Source: an uncultured Clostridia bacterium
GTDB taxonomy: Bacteria; Bacillota; Clostridia; Oscillospirales; Acutalibacteraceae
Direction of reading: 5' to 3'
DNA: 64,000 bases
NCBI GenBank assembly: GCA_946183365.1
Contig: CAMHAH010000002.1
Coordinates: forward strand, 1 to 64,000
The notes beneath the pieces were generated by a model that made no database searches, had not been told where the DNA came from, and saw only the letters and a list, made by a program, of their open reading frames with translations. Each line of letters begins with the position of its first letter. Within the stretch, counting starts at the first letter, position 1. Positions 20,484 to 29,817 of this stretch are shown piece after piece. Both the position numbers and the translations under genes were made by a program.

Positions 20484-21074
20484 ATGAGCAAAGAATATAA
20501 CGATAATATCGTGATAATAGAAAAACCCGATAATATAAGCTATGAACAGATCCAGTCGCTGCTTCATTCGGCTCACGGAAGCAATAAGGAAAAGGGCATG
20601 AAATACGGCGTTGCAGATCAGTCCGTTGAAGAGCTCGAGAAAGAGTTGAGCAGAAACACGATTTGCTATGTCGCTATGGACGGAGAAAAGATGGTTGGAA
20701 CAATGTCCTTCAGATATGCCCGTAAACGCAAAGCGTTTTTGCATATAAACAGCATCTATATGCAGCTGCTCGGGGTATCACCCGACTGTAAAGGGCATCA
20801 TATCGCCGACAGGTTGTTTGACAGAGGTATTAAGGACGCTGAGGAAAAGGGCTATAAGATCTTTTACGGCTTTCCCGCAGAGGATAACTTGATCATTCAC
20901 CATATGTATTTAAAGCGCGGCTTTGTTAAGGCGAGTTATACCAAGTATCCGAGAAATAATTTCTTTTCGGTAGGATTTATCAGAACGCCTTATAAATTGG
21001 TAAACAAAGTATTAGCTTCACGGTATGAAGGAATAAGAAAGAAAGTCCGCGCCGAGCATAATCTCGATGATTAG
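20484..21074 (+). CDS. GNAT-family N-acetyltransferase
   Basis: INSIYMQLLGVSPDCKGHHIADRLFDRGIKDAEEKGYKIFYGFPAEDNLIIHHMYLKRGF. Confidence 0.85.
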   Translation: MSKEYNDNIVIIEKPDNISYEQIQSLLHSAHGSNKEKGMKYGVADQSVEELEKELSRNTICYVAMDGEKMVGTMSFRYARKRKAFLHINSIYMQLLGVSPDCKGHHIADRLFDRGIKDAEEKGYKIFYGFPAEDNLIIHHMYLKRGFVKASYTKYPRNNFFSVGFIRTPYKLVNKVLASRYEGIRKKVRAEHNLDD

Positions 21075-21115
21075 TCGCTTGTTGATCGAGCCACGATATA
21101 GTACGGAGGAAGTAT

Positions 21116-22306
21116 ATGAAAAAAGAAAAGAACTTAAAATATAAGGGCATAAAAGTATTCTTACTCGATGTCTCTGGACGTCAGGCGGTACCGATTGCAA
21201 AGGGTTTCGCTGAGCTGGGCTGCGAGGTGACTGCTTACGGACACTCTAAGCTGAACCCCGGTTACCTCACAAAATATACAACTCACAATATACTTTTTGA
21301 CAGAGATAACCCCGATAAAGAGAACTTTTATGAATATGCCGCTCATAAGATAAGAGATAATAAGTACGATATCGTTATTCCGCTCAGGGATAAAGCCGCG
21401 ATATATCTATCTAAGAATAAAAGAGAACTTGAGCAGTACGCTCATATCGCGGTAAATTACTGGGAGATCATGCAGTACGCTTCTGACAAGGCTCTTACCA
21501 TGGAGGCTTGCGAGGAGTTGGGCATACCTGCTCCGCGAACCGTATCCGGAGATAATATTTTAGAGCAGGTCGACGCAAAGGGACTGCAGTTTCCTCTGGT
21601 TGTGAAGCCGAGAACTGCCGGCGGCTCGGTAGGATTCAGCATTATCAAATCCAGAGAGAGTCTGGAGGCTTATGTCAACAGTTACGATAATAGAAACGGG
21701 CCTATCTTGTGTCAGGAATATATCGAGCAGGGCGACGCACCCCAGTACAGGGCGGACTTTTTCAGAGACAGAGACGGTAATTTCAAGGCGGCTATCGTAG
21801 GCAAGAACACCCGCTGGTATCCGCTCGATGGCGGCTTCGGTATATTCGCTGTGACTCTGCATGACGACGAGATCATCAAAAACGGCAAGAAGCTGCTCGA
21901 CAGGATCGGTTGGAACGGCTACGCCAATATAGATATGGTTTGGGATTCGAGAGAGAACAAGGCAAAGATCATAGAGATCAATGGCAGAACCGGCGCAACC
22001 ATACTGCTTGACTATGTTGCCGATATAAATATGTCGCAGCTCATCCTTGAAAACGAGATGGGTTATCCCGTAACCGATATGCTTGATTATGAAGATAACT
22101 GCAGGACTTCCTGTTTCTTTATAGATATTCTCTGGTTCCTTAAATCAAAGAACCGCTTCAAAGCCGATCCCTCGTGGTTCGACCGCAGGGGCGCAAAGGA
22201 CGCGATCTTTCAGTGGTCAGATCCCAAGCCTGGTTTTGGATATCTGATACAAGGGCTTCAGAATATCAAAAAAGGCAATGCCAGAAGAAAGAGATTTGAA
22301 CCTTAA
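21116..22306 (+). CDS. ATP-grasp domain protein, paralog 2
   Basis: FPLVVKPRTAGGSVGFSII...LCQEYIEQGDAPQYRADFFRDRDGNF...KAKIIEINGRTGA; collinear with the 19293 gene throughout. Confidence 0.85.
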   Translation: MKKEKNLKYKGIKVFLLDVSGRQAVPIAKGFAELGCEVTAYGHSKLNPGYLTKYTTHNILFDRDNPDKENFYEYAAHKIRDNKYDIVIPLRDKAAIYLSKNKRELEQYAHIAVNYWEIMQYASDKALTMEACEELGIPAPRTVSGDNILEQVDAKGLQFPLVVKPRTAGGSVGFSIIKSRESLEAYVNSYDNRNGPILCQEYIEQGDAPQYRADFFRDRDGNFKAAIVGKNTRWYPLDGGFGIFAVTLHDDEIIKNGKKLLDRIGWNGYANIDMVWDSRENKAKIIEINGRTGATILLDYVADINMSQLILENEMGYPVTDMLDYEDNCRTSCFFIDILWFLKSKNRFKADPSWFDRRGAKDAIFQWSDPKPGFGYLIQGLQNIKKGNARRKRFEP

Positions 22307-22427
22307 ATAATCCGATGCGAAGCGCAAGAGGATAGAGGATTGATACACCGCAGACAAATGTCTGAAAGCGATGCGGAAGGCTGTGAAAAATACATTTCAG
22401 CGTGTTATCACGCGGAAAGAGGAACAG

Positions 22428-23114
22428 ATGAAGATTTTAGTATTCGCGCCCCATCCCGACGATGAGATTCTGGGATGCGGAGGAACTATGGCGAGATATA
22501 TCGCTCAGGGAGCCGAGGTCACGGTATGTATCGTGACCAGCCCTAAGCCTCCGGTATATAACAATACAAAAGCCGTTGAGAACGGCTGGCCGCACATGAT
22601 ATATCCTCAGGCAAAGGCGGCGCATGAGCTGATGGGGATAAAGGAAACGGTCTATCTGCAGTTCCCCTGTGTCCTGCTCGAGAATGAGCCGCGTCATATT
22701 GTGAACGGCAAGATAGGCGAGCTGATCCAGAGGGTCGAACCCGATATCGTGTTCATCCCGCATTTCGGCGATATGCAGAAGGATCACGCTATCGTAGCCG
22801 AGGCGGTCATGGTAGCGGTAAGACCTAAATATAAGCACGTTCCGAGGTATGTTTATTCATATGAGTGCCTCTCGGAGACCGAGTGGAACATACCTCACGC
22901 TTCAAATATGTTTATCCCCAATACCTTTGTTGATATAACCGACTATCTGCAAAAGAAGCTCGACGCTATGTCGTGCTTTACATCTCAGTTAGGGGATTTC
23001 CCCGATCCGCGCTCGCTTGAGGCGGTCGAGGCTCTGGCTAAGCTCAGAGGTTCAACATCAGGCTTCAAGGCGGCTGAGGCGTTCGCGCTTATACGCGAGT
23101 ACAGGGGGATGTAA
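22428..23114 (+). CDS. PIG-L family deacetylase
   Basis: MKILVFAPHPDDEILGCGGTMARYIAQGAEVTVCIVT; AHPDDE-type motif. Confidence 0.92.
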   Translation: MKILVFAPHPDDEILGCGGTMARYIAQGAEVTVCIVTSPKPPVYNNTKAVENGWPHMIYPQAKAAHELMGIKETVYLQFPCVLLENEPRHIVNGKIGELIQRVEPDIVFIPHFGDMQKDHAIVAEAVMVAVRPKYKHVPRYVYSYECLSETEWNIPHASNMFIPNTFVDITDYLQKKLDAMSCFTSQLGDFPDPRSLEAVEALAKLRGSTSGFKAAEAFALIREYRGM

Positions 23115-23115
23115 G

Positions 23116-23763
23116 ATGAAAAACATTGTTTTGTACGGCGCGAGCGGCTTCGGAAGAGAGGTCGCGCATATAATAGAGCGCATCAATAAAGTCAGCCCTA
23201 CATATAACCTGCTCGGATTTCTCGACGACGGCGACGGCTTTGATGAAAGTACAGATATCAACGGATATCCGTGGCTCGGTAAGGGCGACTGGATACTTGA
23301 GCATAAGGACGACTGCGTTTGTACCTGCACCATAGGTTTCCCTAAAGTCAAGGCGGCGATACAGCGCAGACTTACCGAACAGGGAGTAAGGTTTGAGACT
23401 CTTATTACTCCGGGAGCTGTTATCGGTCCCTATACTGTTATCGGCAGTGGCTGCGTTATTTACGGAAAGGTCGGAATCTCGGTAAACTGCGTCATCGGCG
23501 ACGGAGTTCTGCTCAATACGGGAGTCCTGCTGGGACATGACGACGTTATCGGTGACTATACCACCATCATGACAGGCACCGCTGTAAGCGGATGCTGTAA
23601 GATAGGCTCGCAGGTAAATATAGGCGGCCACGCATATATCATACCCGGCAAGAAGGTCGGAGATAACGCCACGATCGCCGCGGGAAGCGTGGTATTCACC
23701 AATGTTAAAGCCGGCTCTACAGTACTCGGCAATCCCGCAAAAAGAATGAAGGAATTGGAGTAA
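23116..23763 (+). CDS. NeuD/PglD-like sugar O/N-acyltransferase (left-handed beta helix)
   Basis: KNIVLYGASGFGREVAHIIERIN... plus hexapeptide repeats VIGPYTVIGSGCVIYGKVGISVNCVIGDGVLLNTG. Confidence 0.9.
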   Translation: MKNIVLYGASGFGREVAHIIERINKVSPTYNLLGFLDDGDGFDESTDINGYPWLGKGDWILEHKDDCVCTCTIGFPKVKAAIQRRLTEQGVRFETLITPGAVIGPYTVIGSGCVIYGKVGISVNCVIGDGVLLNTGVLLGHDDVIGDYTTIMTGTAVSGCCKIGSQVNIGGHAYIIPGKKVGDNATIAAGSVVFTNVKAGSTVLGNPAKRMKELE

Positions 23764-23768
23764 ATAGA

Positions 23769-24701
23769 ATGAAAACAGCATTTTTGTTTTCAGGTCAGGG
23801 CGCTCAGTACCCCGGCATGATGAAGGAAATATATGACACCGAGCCCGCCGCTAAAGAGGTTTTTGACGCGGCTGAAAAGGCTCTCGGCAGAGATATCTCT
23901 GCCTTGTGTTTTGAGGGAACTCAGGAGGAGTTGAACCTTACCCATAACACTCAGCCCTGTGTGCTTGCCGCCGATCTGGCTGCTGCTGCGGCTTTGAGGG
24001 CGCACGGGATAGAGCCCGACGCTGTCGCCGGCTTCTCGCTCGGAGAATACGCCGCGCTTACCTTTGCGGGAGCTATCCCTATGGACGAGGTGTTCCCGAT
24101 GATCCAGCTCAGAGCCGACGCCATGCAGGAGGCTGTTCCCGCGGGCGAGGGCGCTATGGCAGCGTTCATCGGCGCTCCCGCCGATGAGGTCGAAGAGCTC
24201 TGCGCGCAGGTAAAGGGCGGTTATGTTATACCGGCGAACTACAACAGCCCCGTACAGACGGTCATATCCGGCGAGGCCGCGGCTGTAGACGAGGCTATCG
24301 CTCTCGGAGTTGAAAAGGGTCTCAGATGTATGAAGCTGGCTGTCAGCGCTCCGTTCCACTGCGCTATGATGAAGCCCGCCGCAGAAAAGCTCGGCGAGCT
24401 TTTTGAGACCAAGAGTTTTTCTGCCCCCGAGATACCCGTTTATATGAATGTGAACGGCGAGCCCGCAGGCTCTGCGTCAGACATCCCCGGGCTGCTCGTC
24501 AAGCAGGCCATGAGTTCCGTTCAATGGGTCAAAACATTAGAGAATATGCGCGACAGCGGTATAGACACCTTTATCGAGTGCGGTCCCGGAAAAACCCTGT
24601 CGGGTCTTGTGAAAAAGACCTTGAAGGGTGTAAAGATCTGCCGCGTTGAGAATATAAAAACACTCGAGAGCACCTTAGAGGCTCTGAGTGAAGAGCAATA
24701 A
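23769..24701 (+). CDS. fabD: ACP S-malonyltransferase
   Basis: MKTAFLFSGQGAQYPGMMKEIYD; GFSLGEYAALTFAGAI (GxSxG); VSAPFHCAMMKPA. Confidence 0.93.
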   Translation: MKTAFLFSGQGAQYPGMMKEIYDTEPAAKEVFDAAEKALGRDISALCFEGTQEELNLTHNTQPCVLAADLAAAAALRAHGIEPDAVAGFSLGEYAALTFAGAIPMDEVFPMIQLRADAMQEAVPAGEGAMAAFIGAPADEVEELCAQVKGGYVIPANYNSPVQTVISGEAAAVDEAIALGVEKGLRCMKLAVSAPFHCAMMKPAAEKLGELFETKSFSAPEIPVYMNVNGEPAGSASDIPGLLVKQAMSSVQWVKTLENMRDSGIDTFIECGPGKTLSGLVKKTLKGVKICRVENIKTLESTLEALSEEQ

Positions 24702-25321
24702 TGAAAATAAAAGCGTACAGCTCTGATCTTCTCTCATCCAATATGTATGTCATCTCTGAAAACGGTCACGCGGTAGTGATCGACCCGTTCAGAGATATCA
24801 CAAAGGGAGAGGGGCTTACAATAGACCTGATGATGGTCACGCATGAGCATTATGACCACATCTCGGGCGTGAACGCATGGAAAGAGGCTTATAACGCGCC
24901 TCTCTTGTGCAGCGAGGCGTGCGCCGCCAACCTCGGCGATACGGTCAAGAACCAGTCAAGGCACTTCGATGTTTTCTGTGAGCTTCAGTCGTGGATAAAG
25001 CAGGACAAGCCCGTAGATACCGAGCCTGATTATACTTGTAAGGCCGATATGACCTTTAATGATAAAACAGAATTTGAATGGCAGGGTCATGTGTTCAGAT
25101 TATATGAGATACCCGGTCACTCTCAGGGCAGTATCGGTATATATCTGGACGATGAGAATTTCTTCTCGGGCGACAGCCTGCTTGAAGGAAAAGAGACCGA
25201 GCTCAGACTTCCGGGAGGAAGCCGAAAGCAATGGAAGGAGCTCGGCGAGCCGCGTATCAAGGCGGTTCCCCCGGGCACGGTGATATTCCCCGGACATTTC
25301 AACAGCTTTTTGAAGGAGTAG
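24701..25321 (+). CDS. MBL-fold metallo-hydrolase (candidate thioesterase)
   Basis: MVTHEHYDHISGVNAW (HxHxDH), IPGHSQGSIGIYLDDENFFSGDSLL, FPGHF; start overlaps fabD stop (taatg). Confidence 0.85.
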   Translation: MKIKAYSSDLLSSNMYVISENGHAVVIDPFRDITKGEGLTIDLMMVTHEHYDHISGVNAWKEAYNAPLLCSEACAANLGDTVKNQSRHFDVFCELQSWIKQDKPVDTEPDYTCKADMTFNDKTEFEWQGHVFRLYEIPGHSQGSIGIYLDDENFFSGDSLLEGKETELRLPGGSRKQWKELGEPRIKAVPPGTVIFPGHFNSFLKE

Positions 25322-25326
25322 ATACT

Positions 25327-26415
25327 ATGTCGTTTTTTAAAAGCAACGGTATCGGTATCGCAGGTATCGCCTGCGCCGTACCTAAGAATAACGTTACGGT
25401 AGACAGCTTCACGCCTGTATTCGGTGAGGAGGTCACCTCTAAATTCACTGCCGGTACCGGTATCAAGGCTATGTATAAGGCTCTGCCCGAGCAGACCGCG
25501 AGCGATCTGGGTGTAGCGGCGGCTGAGAACCTTCTCTCAAAGCTCGATATAGATAAGAACGAGATCGGCGCTATGCTGATGGTCACACAGTCTCCCGATT
25601 ACCGCAGACCCTCAAGCGCGAGCATTGTTCAAAAGCGCCTCGGATTGCCGATAAGCTGCTCTTGTATGGAGATTAACTTAGGCTGCTCCGGTTTTATCTA
25701 CGGTATACAGACCGCGATGTCGCTGATGAACAGCTCTGATATGAAATACGCTCTGCTCGTTATGGGCGAGACCGCCTCAAAGCTGGTTGACCCCAAGGAT
25801 AAGTCGATCGTTATGATGTACGGCGACGCAGGCGCGGCTGTCCTGCTCGAAAGACAGGCTGACGCGAAGACGACAACTCTGCTACGCTCGGACGGCGACC
25901 GCTTCAAGGCGATCGTACTGCCCGCGGGAGGCTTCCGTGATATGACGCCCACCCACGAGAGGTTCATGTGCAGCGACGGTATCGAGCGCTCTCTGTATGA
26001 CATCTTCATGGACGGCACCTCGGTATTCTCTTTCTCGATCACAGACGTGCCTCAGGCTCTCAAGGATTATCTTGAAAAGACAGAAACTACCGCCGAGGAT
26101 TACGACGCGTTCGTATTCCATCAGGCTAACCAGTTCATCATAAAACAGCTGATAAGAAAGATGAAACTGCCCAAAGACAGCGTGCCGATCTCTCTCGACC
26201 GTTTCGGCAACACCGGCGGCATTTCCATACCGCTTACGCTCTGCGACGCTTACGGCGACAAGAACGAGGGCAAGAAGAACGCGCTGATGTGCGGCTTCGG
26301 TATAGGATTATCGTGGGGCGTCACAAACGCCGTTATAGATTTCGACAAGGTATTCCCGATAATCGAGACCGACGATTATTATAAAGAGGGTAAAATAACC
26401 CCTGAGATGCTTTGA
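25327..26415 (+). CDS. 3-oxoacyl-ACP synthase III family protein (KAS III), paralog 1
   Basis: Cys-His-Asn triad contexts: NLGCSGFIYGIQTA, FHQANQFIIKQL, FGNTGGISIPL. Confidence 0.92.
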   Translation: MSFFKSNGIGIAGIACAVPKNNVTVDSFTPVFGEEVTSKFTAGTGIKAMYKALPEQTASDLGVAAAENLLSKLDIDKNEIGAMLMVTQSPDYRRPSSASIVQKRLGLPISCSCMEINLGCSGFIYGIQTAMSLMNSSDMKYALLVMGETASKLVDPKDKSIVMMYGDAGAAVLLERQADAKTTTLLRSDGDRFKAIVLPAGGFRDMTPTHERFMCSDGIERSLYDIFMDGTSVFSFSITDVPQALKDYLEKTETTAEDYDAFVFHQANQFIIKQLIRKMKLPKDSVPISLDRFGNTGGISIPLTLCDAYGDKNEGKKNALMCGFGIGLSWGVTNAVIDFDKVFPIIETDDYYKEGKITPEML

Positions 26416-26428
26416 GAAGGAGACGACT

Positions 26429-27190
26429 ATGATCAATCCAATGGATCTGTCCGGAAAAAGGATTCTTGTCACGGGAGCTACGGGAGGTATCGGTTCCGAG
26501 ACTGCCGTTCAGCTCAGCAGACTCGGAGCAAACGTAGTTATCTGCGGAAGGAATGAAAAAAAACTTCAGGGCGTTTTTGAATGTCTCGAGGGAGAAGGTC
26601 ACGCAAGATATGTATTTGATCTGAATGATATCGACTCCATCGAGGGCTTTATCAAGCAGATAAATGATGAACAAGGTGTTTTTAACGGAGTAGCGTTCTG
26701 CGCGGGAATTGCTCCGATGAGACCTTTGAAAATGACAAAAAGAAAAAACATGATCGAGGTTATGGATGCAAACCTGTTCTCATTTATTGAGATTGTCAGA
26801 TGCATCACTAAGAAAAACGGATTTGCCGATGAGGGAAGCATAGTGGCGATCTCATCTACGGCAAGCATACAGGGAAAACAGTCCAAGGTTGCCTACAGCG
26901 CATCAAAGGCAGCTCTAGACGGCGCAATACGCTGTCTGGTTTGCGATCTGAAAAAGAAAAAGATTCGTGTTAATTCAATAACACCCTGTTGGGTCAATAC
27001 AAAGATGTATCAGGGCTATATAGACAGATATCCCGATACGTTTGAAGTTCAGGAGATAAATGAAAAACAGTACATGGGTGTGACGGAGCCGATCGAGGTT
27101 GCCAATACTGCGGCGTTTCTGTTGAGTGATGCCGCAAAAACCATAACAGGCACAACCGTATTGATCGACGGCGGAATGTCGCAGGGATAA
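26429..27190 (+). CDS. SDR family oxidoreductase (3-oxoacyl-ACP reductase-like), paralog 1
   Basis: VTGATGGIGSETAVQLSRLGANVVICGR..., VAYSASKAALDGAIR, TGTTVLIDGGMSQG. Confidence 0.92.
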   Translation: MINPMDLSGKRILVTGATGGIGSETAVQLSRLGANVVICGRNEKKLQGVFECLEGEGHARYVFDLNDIDSIEGFIKQINDEQGVFNGVAFCAGIAPMRPLKMTKRKNMIEVMDANLFSFIEIVRCITKKNGFADEGSIVAISSTASIQGKQSKVAYSASKAALDGAIRCLVCDLKKKKIRVNSITPCWVNTKMYQGYIDRYPDTFEVQEINEKQYMGVTEPIEVANTAAFLLSDAAKTITGTTVLIDGGMSQG

Positions 27191-27201
27191 AGGAGGATAA
27201 T

Positions 27202-28287
27202 ATGTACAGTAATATTGATAATGTCAAGGTGATAGGTATAGCGGCGGCCGTCTCTGAAAAATGGGACTCCGTTATGGAGGTCACAAACGAAAGCCAAGAG
27301 GTTTTGAAGCGTTTTGTAAAGAAAACCGGCGTAGAGGGTCGTTATTCTGCATCCCTTAAGCAGACTACTTCGGATTTCTGCTGCGCGGCTGCAGAAAGGT
27401 TGCTGACAGAAAAGAACATCAACAGAGAGGATATCGGGGTCCTTGTGTTTGTAACACAGATGCCCGATTACCGCATTCCGGCCACAGCCTGTGTTTTGCA
27501 GATGAGACTGGGTTTGAGCAATAACTGTATTGCATTTGATGTGAACTTAGGCTGTTCGGGTTTCGTATACGGGCTGAACATCCTTTCGAGTTTGATGAGT
27601 ACCTCCTCAGCCAGATACGGACTGCTGCTTGCGGGCGATACCTCCGCAAGAGAGTTCAGCAATAAGCAAAAAGAGAAAATAGGACATACAAGTGAGCTGC
27701 TCTTCGGTGACTCCGGGACTGCAACTCTCTTAGAGCGCAGCGAAGGAGACAGCCTCTCGTTCATGTCCAATACCAAAGGCAGCGGATTTAGAGCAATCAT
27801 TGCTCCTTACGGTTGGTATCGCAATCCCGAATCTCCCGACGGCAGAATACACTATTCCGTAATGGATGATATCGAGGTATTCAACTTTGCTACAAATGAG
27901 GCTCCCGAGCAGATCAGTAGCTATATGGATAAAAAAGGAACTACATCTGCTGATTACGATTGTCTTGTGCTTCATCAGGCAAATCTGATGATAATGAAGC
28001 GCATTGCTAAAAAAACCGGTTTCTCCGAAGATAAAATGCTCGTTTCAATGAATAAATTTGCAAACACATCGTCTTCTTCGATCCCCCTGACGCTGGTATA
28101 TACCTATGGAGATTCAGAAGAAAACAAGTCGATAAACGCTCTGTGCTGCGGTTTCGGCGTTGGCCTCTCTTGGGCGACAGTCGGGCTTTCCGTAAACAAA
28201 AAAGATATTCTGCCGCTTGTCCATACAAGTGAGTATTTCAAAGACGGATATAATTTAGACGATTTGGAGGAAAACAATAATGACTGA
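27202..28287 (+). CDS. 3-oxoacyl-ACP synthase III family protein (KAS III), paralog 2
   Basis: NLGCSGFVYGLNILSSLM, LHQANLMIMKRIAKK, FANTSSSSIPL. Confidence 0.92.
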   Translation: MYSNIDNVKVIGIAAAVSEKWDSVMEVTNESQEVLKRFVKKTGVEGRYSASLKQTTSDFCCAAAERLLTEKNINREDIGVLVFVTQMPDYRIPATACVLQMRLGLSNNCIAFDVNLGCSGFVYGLNILSSLMSTSSARYGLLLAGDTSAREFSNKQKEKIGHTSELLFGDSGTATLLERSEGDSLSFMSNTKGSGFRAIIAPYGWYRNPESPDGRIHYSVMDDIEVFNFATNEAPEQISSYMDKKGTTSADYDCLVLHQANLMIMKRIAKKTGFSEDKMLVSMNKFANTSSSSIPLTLVYTYGDSEENKSINALCCGFGVGLSWATVGLSVNKKDILPLVHTSEYFKDGYNLDDLEENNND

Positions 28288-28498
28288 GCAGGAAAAGATC
28301 GCACTGATCGAAGAAACACTCGACCTTGACGAGGGCACACTTACGGCTGATACCGTACTTGACGATGTAGACGAGTACGACTCGATGGCTAAGCTCTCGC
28401 TTATCGTAATGATGGACGACGAGTTCGGCGTAAAGCTGACAGGCGACGTAATCAAGGGCTTTAAGACAGTAGGCGATATCCTCGCCGTTATGAATTGA
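28280..28498 (+). CDS. Acyl carrier protein, copy 1
   Basis: EYDSMAKLSLIVMMDDEFGVKL phosphopantetheine site; overlaps stop of KAS III gene. Confidence 0.92.
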   Translation: MTEQEKIALIEETLDLDEGTLTADTVLDDVDEYDSMAKLSLIVMMDDEFGVKLTGDVIKGFKTVGDILAVMN

Positions 28499-28541
28499 CC
28501 GGCGCCTGCAATATTCAGGTTCCGAAACAGGTGAAACAATA

Positions 28542-29306
28542 ATGTATAATCTTGTAGATCTAACAGATAAAAAAATATTGGTAGTGGGAGCCTCATCGGG
28601 TATCGGCAAACAGACTGCCGTTACTCTCAGCCGGCTGGGCGCCAAGGTGATACTTGCCGCACGCAGAGAGGACAAGCTCATGGAAACGCTGGCTCTGCTT
28701 GAGGGAGAGGGCCACAGCGTGAAGAGATTTGACGTGCAGGATACCGACGGCATAGAAAAGGTCGTAAATGATATAGTGGCCGAATCCGGCGCTCTGGATG
28801 GAATGGTTTATTCTGCGGGTCTCGGGACAGCGCTCCCACTTCAGCAAACCAAGCCCGAGAAAATCAATCAGGTATTTGATGTTAATTTCTTCGGCTTTAT
28901 AGAGACGGTAAGGCAGCTTTGCAGACGCGGCAGGTTTAATCCCGGTATGCGTATCGTCGGTATTTCGTCTGTCGCTTCGATACGCGGAGATAAATCAAAA
29001 ACTGCTTATTCTGCGTCTAAATCTGCGATGGACTCGGCTGTGCGCTGTATAGCCCGCGAGGTTGCCGACAAGGGTATATGCATAAACAGCGTTGCTCCGT
29101 CTATGACGGCCACAGAGCTTTACACACATTATCTCGATAAATACGGAGAGGATAGCGAAACCAACAAGGATCTGCTCAAAAGGCAGTATCTCGGTATTGC
29201 CGAAACCTCCGATATTGCAAATGCCGTGGCATTTTTACTTAGCCCCGCCGCGAGATTCATAACGGGAATAACTCTTCCTGTTGACGGCGGACTGACAACT
29301 TGCTGA
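28542..29306 (+). CDS. SDR family oxidoreductase (3-oxoacyl-ACP reductase-like), paralog 2
   Basis: VVGASSGIGKQTAVTLSRLGAKVILAARR, TAYSASKSAMDSAVR, ITGITLPVDGGLTTC. Confidence 0.92.
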   Translation: MYNLVDLTDKKILVVGASSGIGKQTAVTLSRLGAKVILAARREDKLMETLALLEGEGHSVKRFDVQDTDGIEKVVNDIVAESGALDGMVYSAGLGTALPLQQTKPEKINQVFDVNFFGFIETVRQLCRRGRFNPGMRIVGISSVASIRGDKSKTAYSASKSAMDSAVRCIAREVADKGICINSVAPSMTATELYTHYLDKYGEDSETNKDLLKRQYLGIAETSDIANAVAFLLSPAARFITGITLPVDGGLTTC

Positions 29307-29346
29307 GCATTTGATTCAATGATATGAATAGAAAGGAAGTATAATT

Positions 29347-29565
29347 ATGACAGAAAAGGAAAAAATCGCACTGATCGAAGAGACACTCGATCTTGATGAG
29401 GGCACACTGACAGCGGACACCGTACTTGACGACGTAGACGAGTATGACTCGATGGCTAAGCTCTCACTGATAGTAATGATGGACGACGAGTTTGGCAAGA
29501 AGCTGACAGGCGACGTCATCAAGGGCTTCAAGACCGTAGGCGATATCCTCGCCGTGATGGAATAA
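29347..29565 (+). CDS. Acyl carrier protein, copy 2
   Basis: 72 aa, differs from copy 1 at only a few residues; DSM serine. Confidence 0.92.
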   Translation: MTEKEKIALIEETLDLDEGTLTADTVLDDVDEYDSMAKLSLIVMMDDEFGKKLTGDVIKGFKTVGDILAVME

Positions 29566-29584
29566 TATTTGGAGGTAAAAGACA

Positions 29585-29803
29585 ATGACAGAAAAGGAAA
29601 AGATCGCACTGATCGAAGAGACACTCGATCTCGACGAGGGCACACTCACAGCCGACACCGTACTTGGGGATGTAGACGAGTATGACTCGATGGCTAAGCT
29701 CTCACTGATAGTGATGATGGACGACGAGTTTGGCAAGAAGCTGACCGGAGATGTTATCAAGGGCTTCAAGACCGTAGGCGATATCCTCGCCGTGATGGAA
29801 TGA
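29585..29803 (+). CDS. Acyl carrier protein, copy 3
   Basis: 72 aa; one substitution (D28G) versus copy 2. Confidence 0.92.
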   Translation: MTEKEKIALIEETLDLDEGTLTADTVLGDVDEYDSMAKLSLIVMMDDEFGKKLTGDVIKGFKTVGDILAVME

Positions 29804-29817
29804 TCGAGGGAATAACG

